Source of the DNA: an uncultured Reyranella sp.
GTDB lineage: Bacteria > Pseudomonadota > Alphaproteobacteria > Reyranellales > Reyranellaceae
Assembly: GCF_945957355.1 (NCBI RefSeq)
Contig: NZ_CAMFKM010000003.1
Location: forward strand, 186,001-250,000
DNA: 64,000 nt
Reading direction: 5' to 3'
Shown here: one piece after another, positions 7,500 through 15,205 of the stretch
Layout: each line of letters begins with the position of its first letter
How positions within the stretch are numbered: position 1 is the stretch's first letter
Translations under genes and position numbers: made by a program
The notes under the pieces: generated by a model
What the model saw: the letters and a program-made list of their open reading frames with translations, nothing else
Databases searched by the model: none
Told to the model about the DNA's origin: nothing

Positions 7500-8845
7500 A
7501 GCACCTGCCGCTCTTCTTCGATCTCACCGGGCGCAAGGTCGCGGTGGTGGGCGAGGGTCCGAAGGCGGACTTGCGAGTCGAGCTGGTGCGCTCCGCGGGC
7601 GCCGATGTGCGCCGGCTCGACGCCCGTTCGGTCACCGCAAAGGATCTGCAGGGCGCCGTGGCAGCCTTCGTGGCCACCGGCGATGAAGCCGCCGACGCCG
7701 CCGCGTATCGGCAGGCGAAGGCCGCCGGCGTTCCGGTGAACGTGGCCGACCGGCCGGCGCTCTGCGACTTCATCATGCCCGCCATCGTCGATCGGGACGG
7801 TGTGGTCGTGGCGATCTCGACCGGCGGGGCGTCGCCCACCCTTGCGACGGTGCTGCGTGGCCGGATCGAGGCGGCGCTGCCGGAGCGGCTGGGCGTGCTC
7901 GCCCGGTTCGCGACGACCTTCCGGGCGCAAGTCAATGCGCTGATCGCCGACCCCGCCCATCGTCGCGCCTTCTTCCGCCGCCTGGTCGAGGGACCGGCGG
8001 CACGCCTGGCCCTGGCCGGCGACGAGGCCGGTGCGCGCCGCGTGGCGCTCGGCGACCTCGATGCGGCGCGCCGCCAGATGACGCCGTCCGGCATCGCCCA
8101 CATCGTGGGCGCGGGGCCGGGCGATCCCGATCTCCTGACGCTCAGGGCAGCGCAGCTCCTGCAGGAAGCCGACGCCATCCTGCATGACGATCTGGTGCCG
8201 CCAGCGGTGCTGGCGCGGGCGCGGCGCGACGCCGAGATCGTCTCCGTGGGCAAGCGCAAGGGCCGTCCGAGCTGGGCCCAGGCAGACATCGATGCCGAGC
8301 TGGTCCGCCGCGTGCGCGCCGGCCAGAACGTGGTGCGCCTGAAGGCCGGTGACCCGTTCGTCTTCGGCCGCGGCGGCGAGGAAGTCGATGCGCTACGCGA
8401 GGCCGGCCTTGCCTACACGGTCGTGCCGGGCATCACCGCCGCGCTGGGCTGCGCGGCGTCGGCCGGCATTCCGCTCACCCACCGCCGCCGCGCCTCGGCG
8501 GTGACCTTCGTCAGTGGGCACAGCGCCAAGGACGGCAGGCAGCCGGCATGGGCATCGCTCGTCGGCGAAGGCCACACGCTCGCCATCTACATGGGCGCCA
8601 CGGAAGCTCCCGCCGTGCGCGACCGTCTGCTGGGCGCCGGCGCCGATCCTTCCACGCCGGTCGCGATCGTCGAGAACGGCACGCGGCCCGACCAGCTTGT
8701 TTCGACCGGCCGGCTCGGCGACCTGGCACGGCTCGCCGCCGCCCACGCCCAAAGCGGCGCGGCCGGCCCCAGCCTCATCATCGTGGGCGACGTCGCGGCC
8801 TATGCCGCAGCGTCCCAAAAACCTTCGCTCGCAAAGGTGTCCTGA
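7496..8845 (+). CDS. cysG: Siroheme synthase (precorrin-2 dehydrogenase / uroporphyrinogen-III C-methyltransferase)
   Basis: This 449-residue bifunctional enzyme makes siroheme, the prosthetic group of the sulfite reductase encoded next door. Residues 1-200 are the NAD-dependent dehydrogenase/ferrochelatase module: a nucleotide-binding VAVVGEGPKA and the conserved AISTGGASPTLA with its catalytic Ser. From about residue 202 the SUMT module begins with HIVGAGPGDPDLLTLRA, followed by LHDDLV, RLKAGDPFVFGRGGEE and VVPGITAALG. The GTG at 7496 fits the family N terminus (MKHLPLFFDLTGRKV) and overlaps the stop of the preceding micro-ORF. The stop TGA overlaps the next ATG (TGATG). The operon layout argues for a role in assimilatory sulfur metabolism rather than B12 synthesis. 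Confidence 0.96.
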   Translation: MKHLPLFFDLTGRKVAVVGEGPKADLRVELVRSAGADVRRLDARSVTAKDLQGAVAAFVATGDEAADAAAYRQAKAAGVPVNVADRPALCDFIMPAIVDRDGVVVAISTGGASPTLATVLRGRIEAALPERLGVLARFATTFRAQVNALIADPAHRRAFFRRLVEGPAARLALAGDEAGARRVALGDLDAARRQMTPSGIAHIVGAGPGDPDLLTLRAAQLLQEADAILHDDLVPPAVLARARRDAEIVSVGKRKGRPSWAQADIDAELVRRVRAGQNVVRLKAGDPFVFGRGGEEVDALREAGLAYTVVPGITAALGCAASAGIPLTHRRRASAVTFVSGHSAKDGRQPAWASLVGEGHTLAIYMGATEAPAVRDRLLGAGADPSTPVAIVENGTRPDQLVSTGRLGDLARLAAAHAQSGAAGPSLIIVGDVAAYAAASQKPSLAKVS

Positions 8846-9159
8846 TGGCCAAGAATCTTAGCGGCGACCTGCAGGTCGCATCTGCCAACCGTCTGGTCGA
8901 CGGCATGGTGGTCTGGCTCGACGAGGCCGGACAGTGGACCGATCGCCTGGAGCATGCCGCGATCTCGCGCGACAAGCGCAGCGCCGAGATCCTGCTGGAG
9001 CGTGCACGCGTCGAGGCTTTCAGCGTGGTCGAACCGTTCCTTGTGGCAGTGACCGAGGACGAGGACGGCACGATCGAGCCGCTGTCGTTGCGGGAAAAGA
9101 TCCGCGCCTCGGGCCTCACCTTCGATGCCATCGCGGCCGATGCGGTGCGCTATGCCTGA
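8845..9159 (+). CDS. DUF2849 domain protein of the sulfite-reductase operon
   Basis: This 104-residue protein belongs to the small family DUF2849, commonly found between cysG and cysI in alphaproteobacteria. It starts MAKNLSGDLQVASANRLVDG, has a central WLDEAGQWT and ends in LTFDAIAADAVRYA. It has no signal peptide, membrane segment or obvious catalytic residues. The start overlaps the cysG stop (TGATG), and its own 3' end overlaps the cysI start by 8 bases, so it must be co-translated with both. Function is unknown. Position suggests help with siroheme transfer or regulation of the reductase, which is inference. Confidence 0.88.
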   Translation: MAKNLSGDLQVASANRLVDGMVVWLDEAGQWTDRLEHAAISRDKRSAEILLERARVEAFSVVEPFLVAVTEDEDGTIEPLSLREKIRASGLTFDAIAADAVRYA

Positions 9160-10825
9160 TACCCATTTCTATCGGTACGACGACTACGATCGCACGCTCG
9201 TCTCCGAGCGCGTCGACCAGTTCCGCGACCAGGTGCGCCGCCGGCTGGCGGGCGAGCTGACCGAGGAGCAGTTCAAGCCGCTGCGTCTGCACAACGGCCT
9301 CTACCTGCAGCTCCACGCCTACATGCTGCGGATCGCCATTCCCTACGGCACGCTGTCGTCGCGCCAGCTGCGCAAGCTGGCAGACATCTCGCGCAAGTAC
9401 GATCGTGGTTACGGTCACTTCACGACGCGACAGAACCTGCAGCTCAACTGGATCAAGCTGGAGGACGCACCCGACGCGCTGGCGGCCCTGGCCGAAGTCG
9501 ACATGCATGCGATGCAGACCTCAGGCAACTGCATCCGAAACGTGACCGCCGACCACTATGCGGGGGCGGCGATCGACGAGATCGAGGATCCACGCATCTG
9601 GGCCGAGATCGTGCGCCAATGGTCGACGTTGCACCCCGAGTTCACCTTCCTGCCGCGCAAGTTCAAGATCGCCATCACAGGATCGCCGAACGACCGCGCC
9701 GCCGTGCGCGTGCACGACATCGGGTTGCGCCTGTGGCGCAACGAGCAGGGCGAAGTCGGCTTCGAGGTCATCGTGGGTGGCGGCCTTGGCCGCACGCCGA
9801 TGATCGGCAAGACGCTGCGCGAGTTCCTGCCGAAGGAAGAGCTGCTCGCCTATCTCGAATCGACCTTGCGCGTCTACAATCGCTACGGTCGTCGCGACAA
9901 TCTCTACAAGGCCCGCATCAAGATCCTGGTGCACGAGGTCGGCGTGGAGAAGATGCGCGAGGAGGTCGAGGCCGAGTATGCCGCGAACCGCGACGGCGCA
10001 CTCAGGCTGCCGATGGAGACCATCGAGGCCATCGCGCGCCAGTTCGCACCACCCGAACTGCCGCCGCGGCCCGCGACTTCAGGGTTGGTCGAAGCCCAGC
10101 GTTTCACCGACCCGCACTTCGCTCTGTGGCTCAAGTCCAACGTCGCGCCGCATCGCGTGCCAGGTTATGCCATCGTGACGGCTTCTCTGAAGCCCGCCGG
10201 TGCGCCCCCGGGCGACGCCAGCGCCGCCCAGATGGACGGGGTCGCCGACATCGCCGAGGCCTACAGCCAGGCCGAGCTGCGGGTCAGCCACGAGCAGAAC
10301 CTGATCTTTCCGCACGTCGCGGTGGACGACCTGCCGCAGGTCTACCGCTCGCTGACGGCTCTGGGCTTCTCGGAAGCCAATGTCGGCAAGATCACCGACA
10401 TCATCGCCTGCCCGGGACTCGACTACTGCGCGCTGGCCAATGCGCGTTCGATCCCGGTGGCGCAGCGCATCTCGAACCATTTCGCGAGCCTCGCGCGGCA
10501 ACACGATATCGGCGACCTGAAGATCAAGATCTCGGGCTGCATCAATGCCTGTGGCCATCATCACGTTGGCCACATCGGCATCCTCGGCGTCGATAAGAAC
10601 GGCGTCGAGCTCTACCAGATCAGCCTCGGCGGCGACGTCGACTTTGGCAGGACGGCGATCGGCGCGATCCTCGGGCCGGCCGTGACGGCCGACAAGGTGG
10701 TCGAGGCGGTCGATGCCCTGGTCGCCACCTATCTCGACGCCCGCCAGACGGGCGAGCGCTTCGTCGATACCTACCGGCGCATCGGCGCCCAGCCCTTCAA
10801 GGAGAGAGTCTATGGCTCTGTATAG
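9152..10825 (+). CDS. cysI: Sulfite reductase (or nitrite reductase) hemoprotein subunit
   Basis: The 557-residue enzyme performs six-electron reduction of sulfite to sulfide at a siroheme-[4Fe-4S] centre. The duplicated ferredoxin-like half domains are visible (YLQLHAYMLRIAIPYG early and VPGYAIVTASL after residue 330). The cluster cysteines appear as CPGLDYC (C-x5-C, about residue 420) and CINAC (C-x3-C, about 460). Siroheme-contact segments include GHFTTRQNLQLNW and TSGNCIRNVT. The start at 9152 is chosen over 9125 because the family N terminus is MPDTHFYRYDDYDR. It overlaps DUF2849 upstream and DUF934 downstream. No flavoprotein (CysJ) is present, so electrons probably come from ferredoxin or another donor. 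Siroheme neighbours and lack of nitrate genes favour sulfite. Confidence 0.93.
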   Translation: MPDTHFYRYDDYDRTLVSERVDQFRDQVRRRLAGELTEEQFKPLRLHNGLYLQLHAYMLRIAIPYGTLSSRQLRKLADISRKYDRGYGHFTTRQNLQLNWIKLEDAPDALAALAEVDMHAMQTSGNCIRNVTADHYAGAAIDEIEDPRIWAEIVRQWSTLHPEFTFLPRKFKIAITGSPNDRAAVRVHDIGLRLWRNEQGEVGFEVIVGGGLGRTPMIGKTLREFLPKEELLAYLESTLRVYNRYGRRDNLYKARIKILVHEVGVEKMREEVEAEYAANRDGALRLPMETIEAIARQFAPPELPPRPATSGLVEAQRFTDPHFALWLKSNVAPHRVPGYAIVTASLKPAGAPPGDASAAQMDGVADIAEAYSQAELRVSHEQNLIFPHVAVDDLPQVYRSLTALGFSEANVGKITDIIACPGLDYCALANARSIPVAQRISNHFASLARQHDIGDLKIKISGCINACGHHHVGHIGILGVDKNGVELYQISLGGDVDFGRTAIGAILGPAVTADKVVEAVDALVATYLDARQTGERFVDTYRRIGAQPFKERVYGSV

Positions 10826-11255
10826 CGAAGCGGGTCTGCCCGCGTCCTACGTTGCCCTGCCGTTCAGCGAGTGGCAGCAGCGGCCCGAGTGGCCGGCGGC
10901 GTCGCTGGCCAACACAGATCCGGTCGAGGATCTGGCACCCCATGTCGGCCGCCTGCGCCTGATCGTGCTCGAGTTCCCCAGGTTCAGCGACGGTCGCGCG
11001 TACAGTCAGGCGCGTCTGTTGCGCGGCCGGCTCGGTTACCGCGGCGAGTTGCGTGCCACCGGCGGTGTTCTTCAGGACCAGATCGCCTTCATGCTCCGTT
11101 GCGGGTTCGATTCCTTCGAAAGCGAGCAGAAGGGGTTCGGCGAGGCGCTCGCCCGGGCGCGGACCCTGTTCAGCGTTGTCTATCAGCCGGCCGAGGACGA
11201 TCAGGTGCCTGTTTCACTTCGTCGACTGGGGCGCGACACCGCCGCGGCGTCCTGA
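10812..11255 (+). CDS. DUF934 family protein, sulfite-reduction operon
   Basis: This 147-residue protein belongs to the DUF934 family, widely linked with cysI and cysH in proteobacteria. Family features seen are HVGRLRLIVLEFPRFSDGRAYSQARLLRGRLGYRGELRA (positions about 55-93, only partly quoted by family pattern: EFPRFSDGRAYS and LRGRLGYRGE), DQIAFMLRCGFDSFE and a terminal VVYQPA. The ATG at 10812 sits 14 bases inside the cysI 3' end behind GGAGAG, so the two are coupled. It is thought to help sulfite reduction, but the biochemical role is not established. In many relatives cysH (APS/PAPS reductase) is adjacent; here the operon stops after this gene. Confidence 0.9.
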   Translation: MALYSEAGLPASYVALPFSEWQQRPEWPAASLANTDPVEDLAPHVGRLRLIVLEFPRFSDGRAYSQARLLRGRLGYRGELRATGGVLQDQIAFMLRCGFDSFESEQKGFGEALARARTLFSVVYQPAEDDQVPVSLRRLGRDTAAAS

Positions 11256-11639
11256 TCAGGCGTCGCTGCCGTCGGGCTGAGAGTGGAGCCACTCCAGGGC
11301 TTCGTCGACCGAATCGAAAATCTTGGCCTGTCCGGTAAACTTGCCCAGATTGATGAAGCGCCGGGCCAGGTCGGCGCCAAGGCCAGGCCGGGGGATCAGC
11401 GCAAGAGGTCCGCGATTGGCGAGGCTGGCGTAGGCTGCCGCGCGCGCAGCAAGGGCCATGACGTCCTGGTCGTCATAGGTCCCGTCGCCCTGGCTGCCAT
11501 CGAACAGCTTGCGATAGGTAAGTGCGTTCTGAGCCACGACGGTATCGGTGAAGGCCTCGACGTCCTTCAGCGCGATGACCCCCATCACCCGGGCATGGAC
11601 GAAGCGCTTTTCGTGATCGATCGTGTACTCGATAGGCAT
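11256..11639 (-). CDS. Conserved hypothetical protein, possible STAS-like fold
   Basis: The 127-residue product begins MPIEYTIDHEKRFVHARVMG and alternates short beta-strand-like and helical stretches, resembling small SpoIIAA/STAS-like proteins found singly in alphaproteobacteria. There is no signal peptide, membrane helix or clear catalytic motif. The frame shows good coding bias and an ATG with weak upstream purines. It converges on DUF934 with no gap between the two stop codons, yet is not part of that operon. Function cannot be stated from sequence. Confidence 0.7.
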   Translation of the reverse strand: MPIEYTIDHEKRFVHARVMGVIALKDVEAFTDTVVAQNALTYRKLFDGSQGDGTYDDQDVMALAARAAAYASLANRGPLALIPRPGLGADLARRFINLGKFTGQAKIFDSVDEALEWLHSQPDGSDA

Positions 11640-11907
11640 GGGCGGACTTTAAGCAAACCCCGCGGCGATCGTCGAGCCGCTTGGCGGTCCGATGGGCTCC
11701 CGCCAATAGCCGGAAGCGACGGGATCAGGGGAGTGGCGGGTGCCGTGTTGGCGCGCATCGGGCTGGTGCGCGCGCGCTTCAGGCCTCCGCGCAAATTATC
11801 GTGAGCTTCCGCACAGGACACGCTTACACCCCCTTGGCCTGCTGGCCTTTCGGTGCCGGATCGGGAAGGGACTGGACGCGCAGCCTTGAGTTCGGGATCT
11901 TCGATGC
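11640..11907. other. Intergenic region between divergent genes, nothing firm seen
   Basis: These 268 bases separate the minus-strand hypothetical gene from the ArsC-family gene. I see no coding frame with credible usage, no strong hairpin with a T tract, and no convincing sigma-70 promoter. Both genes' promoters presumably lie here. Confidence 0.4.
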
Positions 11908-12249
11908 ATGACCACGATCTACGGCATCAAGAACTGCGACACGATGAAGAAGGCGCGCGCCTGGCTGGACAAACGGGGGATCGCCTACGACTTCCACGAC
12001 TACAAGACGGCCGGTATCGAGCGCGGCCGGCTCGAAGGCTGGGCCGCCAAGGTTGGCTGGGAGGTTTTGTTGAACCGCGCAGGCACGACTTTCCGCAAGC
12101 TGCCCGACGCGGACAAGGAAGGGCTCACCGAGAGCAGGGCGATCGCGCTGATGGTCGCGCAGCCCTCGATGATCAAGCGACCGGTGCTCGAGTCCGACGG
12201 CAGGCTGTTCGTCGGCTTCAAGCCCGAGCAGTACGAGACCCTCGCCTAG
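11908..12249 (+). CDS. ArsC/Spx family reductase-like protein (YffB type)
   Basis: This 113-residue thioredoxin-fold protein belongs to the ArsC-like reductases. The N-terminal YGIKNCDTMKKARAWL carries the single family cysteine at residue 10, without a second one for a CxxC. FHDYKTAGI, NRAGTTFRKLP and the MIKRPVLE segment with its conserved Arg-Pro are all characteristic of the YffB branch rather than true arsenate reductases. There is no arsenic-resistance neighbourhood. The role is probably glutathione-dependent thiol reduction. It stands alone between a minus-strand gene and a lipoprotein gene. Confidence 0.9.
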   Translation: MTTIYGIKNCDTMKKARAWLDKRGIAYDFHDYKTAGIERGRLEGWAAKVGWEVLLNRAGTTFRKLPDADKEGLTESRAIALMVAQPSMIKRPVLESDGRLFVGFKPEQYETLA

Positions 12250-12360
12250 GCGGCCTCGGCCGCGGTCAAGCAGGCTTGGGCGGGCGCTCGTGCTGTCGGG
12301 CTGCCACGGTCGCGGCCGGGGCGCTCGGCGCTTGCGATGAGGAAAATGCCAAATATCTAT

Positions 12361-12416
12361 TATAATTCAATTAGATAATTGATATAATTGACATTTCGAA
12401 GGAAATCGCGAAAGAT
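12361..12416 (+). promoter_or_regulatory. AT-rich promoter-like island upstream of the small lipoprotein gene
   Basis: In this otherwise GC-rich sequence, 12345-12395 is strikingly AT-rich. It contains a perfect TATAAT (12361-12366), a 7-bp inverted repeat TCAATTA/TAATTGA (12367-12373 and 12385-12391), and a perfect TTGACA (12388-12393) followed 17 bases later by AAAGAT (12411-12416). Either hexamer could serve a promoter for the gene at 12500. The inverted repeat may bind a regulator. Confidence 0.4.
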
Positions 12417-12499
12417 CAAGTCATAAGGCCTTGCTTGGCCACGATAATTGATTTCTGAAGGCTGCTATCGCGGCTCCCCTCATTTATTCGAGGTCCAAA

Positions 12500-12715
12500 A
12501 TGAAGATCGCTGTTTCGCTTTTCGCCCTGCCGCTCGCTCTTTCCGTTGCCGCCTGCGGCGATACCTGGGGTGAACGCGCCGTGACAGGCGGCGGCATCGG
12601 CGCGGGTACGGGCTTGGCCGTCGGTGCGATTGCGGGCTGGCCGCTGGTGGCGCCGGTTCTGGTTGGCACCGCGGTCGGTGCCGGCATCGGCGCGGCGACC
12701 ACGCCGAAGAAGTAG
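12500..12715 (+). CDS. Small glycine-zipper lipoprotein
   Basis: A 71-residue exported protein. MKIAVSLFALPLALSVAAC is a lipoprotein signal peptide with the acylated Cys at residue 19. The mature part has a glycine-zipper stretch, TGGGIGAGTGLAVGAIAG, and a second VGTAVGAGIGAA run before the basic end TTPKK. Such proteins insert in or line the outer membrane. It has its own AT-rich upstream region and lies 3 bases from the end of the convergent DUF2794 gene. Glycine-zipper lipoproteins of this size are often stress-induced; that is a family-level expectation only. Confidence 0.8.
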   Translation: MKIAVSLFALPLALSVAACGDTWGERAVTGGGIGAGTGLAVGAIAGWPLVAPVLVGTAVGAGIGAATTPKK

Positions 12716-12717
12716 CA

Positions 12718-13053
12718 CTATCCCCGCAGCAGCTTGAGCTTGCGCTCGAAGACGCACAGCACGTCTTCGAGCGTCTCGCCGTGCGCCAGTTTGCGCGGTC
12801 CGTTGTAGACCATGTAGGAGCCGCCACTACCGCCGCCCGGCACCTTGGCGATGGCGAACAGCGGCTGCTCGGCGGTGTGGCGGAAGATCGAGAAGATCGC
12901 CATACCTGGCCGGAAATCGATGGCGTAGTCGCGCCATTCTCCGGTTGCCACACGCATGCTGTACAGACCGAGAAGCCGCGACAGTTCCCGCTTCTCGAAC
13001 GAGACGATGCGGCGCCGGGCTCGCTGATCGGCCAAACGGTACAGGTTGGTCAT
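12718..13053 (-). CDS. DUF2794 domain protein
   Basis: The 111-residue protein matches the alphaproteobacterial family DUF2794. It starts MTNLYRLADQRARRRIVSFEKREL, then shows LLGLYSMRVATGEWRDYAIDF, a FSIFRHTAEQPLFAIAK core and a terminal LEDVLCVFERKLKLLRG. No signal or membrane segment is visible. It converges on the lipoprotein gene (2-base gap) and is divergent from the YfgM-like gene at 13216. Its function is unknown. The small size and basic N terminus would fit a nucleic-acid or protein adaptor, but nothing proves it. Confidence 0.85.
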   Translation of the reverse strand: MTNLYRLADQRARRRIVSFEKRELSRLLGLYSMRVATGEWRDYAIDFRPGMAIFSIFRHTAEQPLFAIAKVPGGGSGGSYMVYNGPRKLAHGETLEDVLCVFERKLKLLRG

Positions 13054-13215
13054 GCCACCGCGACTTCGAACATGTCAGTGATGTGAATTCTTGCAGAACC
13101 GCCTGTGGGGGTAAAGCGTCCTGCGCCCCCATTCGGTTGTTTGCCAAAGCTCGGACGGGGGGCTATGAACCGCCGCTGAAGCTGTTGATATTCCGCGATA
13201 TTCCGGGAGCACTCT

Positions 13216-13863
13216 GTGTCCGACTCCGCCGCGTTCCATGAGATCGACGAGGCCGTCCGCAAGGACGAGATGAAGGAGTGGTGGAGTCGCTACGGCACCT
13301 GGGTGGTGGCGAGCGCCGTCGTGATCGTCGTCGCCGTCACGGGCTTCGTGGGGTGGCGCCAGTATGATCAGGCGCAGCGTGCCGCCGCGAGCGCCGCCTA
13401 TTCGGCAGCTCTGGCGCAAATCCAGACGGATCCTGCCGCGGCGCGCGCCGAGCTGGAAAAGCAGGCGGCCAACGCCCTTCAACCCTATCGCTCGCTGGCC
13501 GCTCTCACCGCTGCGCAGCTGCGCCCCACGCTCGAGGAGCAGGTGACCGCGCTTTCCGCGGTGGCCCCAGGCCTGTCGGCGACGGAACTCACCGATCTCG
13601 CCTTGGTGATCGCCGCGTTCAAGAGCATCGACACGCCCAAGGCCGAGGAGATGGTCGCCAGGCTGGAGCCGCTCGCGGCGCCGGGCCGCCCGTTCCGGCT
13701 GAGCGTGCGCGAACTGCAGGCAATGTTGGCCGTGCGTAAGGGCGATACCAAGCTTGCGAAGGAATTGTGGAACGAGATCGCCAAGGATCCGGCCGTGCCG
13801 CAGGGCGCTTCGCAGCGCGTCTCGGCAATGCTCAATCTCCATGGCGGCGCGGAGGCGAAGTAG
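13216..13863 (+). CDS. YfgM-like tetratricopeptide membrane protein
   Basis: This 215-residue inner-membrane protein has a charged cytoplasmic N terminus (EIDEAVRKDEMKEWWSRYG), one transmembrane helix at about residues 32-51 (WVVASAVVIVVAVTGFVGW), and a long alanine-rich helical periplasmic domain typical of YfgM/TPR_21 proteins. Members associate with the SecYEG translocon and periplasmic chaperones. The gene is followed 4 bases later by bamB and then der, an order conserved across many proteobacteria that supports the assignment. Start is GTG at 13216 after a GGGAG ribosome-binding site. Confidence 0.88.
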   Translation: MSDSAAFHEIDEAVRKDEMKEWWSRYGTWVVASAVVIVVAVTGFVGWRQYDQAQRAAASAAYSAALAQIQTDPAAARAELEKQAANALQPYRSLAALTAAQLRPTLEEQVTALSAVAPGLSATELTDLALVIAAFKSIDTPKAEEMVARLEPLAAPGRPFRLSVRELQAMLAVRKGDTKLAKELWNEIAKDPAVPQGASQRVSAMLNLHGGAEAK

Positions 13864-13867
13864 TCCG

Positions 13868-15205
13868 ATGTCGAGCGTATTGCGCGTGGTCGATCCCCGT
13901 TTCCTTCTCGCTGCCGTCCTGTTGGTGGTCTCCCTTTCCGGCTGCGATATCTTCGACAAGAAGAAGACGGCACTGCCGGGCGAGCGGATTTCCGTGCTGG
14001 GCGATCGCAAGGATCTCGAGCCCGACAGCGATGTCGCGAACATGCAGGTCGTACTGCCGCCGCCGACGGTGAATGAATCCTGGCCGCAGTCCGGTGGCTT
14101 TGCCAACAACGCCATGCACAACCTGGCGGTCGGGACGTCGCCGCAGATCATCTGGACGGCTGACGTCGGCTCGGGCAGCAGCTCGAACCGCATCCTGACG
14201 ACGCCGCCCGTCGTCGCGGAGGGCAAGGTGTTCGCCAAGGATGCGCAGGGCACCGTCTCGGCCTTCAACGCCGACACCGGCGCGCTGTTGTGGCGGGTCA
14301 CCCTGTCTCCGGAGAAAGCGCGTGACACCGACGAATTCGGCGGCGGCCTGGCCTATTACGGTGGCAAGCTCTTCGTCACGACGGGCTTCGCCATGGTCTA
14401 TTCACTCGACCCGAATACCGGCAAGGAGGACTGGCACTCGGGCGTCAGTGCGCCGGTTCGCGGAGCGCCGCTGGTGTTCAACGACCGGGTCTACGCCATC
14501 GCCATCGACAACAAGCTGCATGCGCTCGCCGCTTCCGACGGCTCCGACCTCTGGCAGTTCCCCGGTCTGCAGGAATCCTCGGGATATGTCGGTGGCAACA
14601 GCCCGGCAGGCTCGGGCGATACCGTTGTCGCGCCGTTCACGTCGGGAGAGCTCGTGGCGCTGCGGGCCGACAACGGCCGGCCGATCTGGAACGAAACGCT
14701 GATTGGCACGCGTGCCGACATCCGGGCGTTCGGCAACCTGGCCGACATTCGCGGCCGCCCGGTGATCGACCGCGGGCTCGTGATCGCGATGGGCGCGGCC
14801 GGCCAGATCGCCGGCATCGACCTCCGGTCGGGCCAGCGCCAGTGGGATCGCAACATCGGGGGCAGCCAGACGCCGTGGACGGCGGGCCGCTTCCTTTTCG
14901 TGATGACCGGCAATGCCGACGTGGTGGCCATGGTCCGCGACACCGGCAAGGTGCGCTGGGTCACGCCGCTCACCCGGTACGAGGACGCCAAGAGGCACGT
15001 GCCGGTCCTGTGGGGCGGCCCGGTGCTGGCGGGTGACCGCCTCCTGTTGACCAGCTCGCTGGGCGATCTGGTGGCGATTTCCCCCTACACCGGCGAAGTC
15101 ATGGGCAAGGTCGACCTCCGTGACCGCGTGCGCCTCGGTCCGGTCATTGCAAACCGGACGATTTACGTCCTCACAGATTCCGGACGACTCATTGCCCTCC
15201 GCTGA
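13868..15205 (+). CDS. bamB: Outer-membrane protein assembly factor BamB-like beta-propeller lipoprotein
   Basis: The 445-residue protein is an outer-membrane lipoprotein of the BAM complex, which assembles beta-barrel proteins. The signal peptide ends in a lipobox (VVSLSGC, Cys at about residue 26). The mature protein is a PQQ-type beta-propeller: repeated blades of the form AFNADTGALLW, SLDPNTGKEDW, ALAASDGSDLW, ALRADNGRPIW, GIDLRSGQRQW and MVRDTGKVRW. The ATG at 13868 is chosen over the longer open frame because the signal peptide begins there. It lies between the YfgM-like gene and der, the canonical position. Confidence 0.93.
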   Translation: MSSVLRVVDPRFLLAAVLLVVSLSGCDIFDKKKTALPGERISVLGDRKDLEPDSDVANMQVVLPPPTVNESWPQSGGFANNAMHNLAVGTSPQIIWTADVGSGSSSNRILTTPPVVAEGKVFAKDAQGTVSAFNADTGALLWRVTLSPEKARDTDEFGGGLAYYGGKLFVTTGFAMVYSLDPNTGKEDWHSGVSAPVRGAPLVFNDRVYAIAIDNKLHALAASDGSDLWQFPGLQESSGYVGGNSPAGSGDTVVAPFTSGELVALRADNGRPIWNETLIGTRADIRAFGNLADIRGRPVIDRGLVIAMGAAGQIAGIDLRSGQRQWDRNIGGSQTPWTAGRFLFVMTGNADVVAMVRDTGKVRWVTPLTRYEDAKRHVPVLWGGPVLAGDRLLLTSSLGDLVAISPYTGEVMGKVDLRDRVRLGPVIANRTIYVLTDSGRLIALR

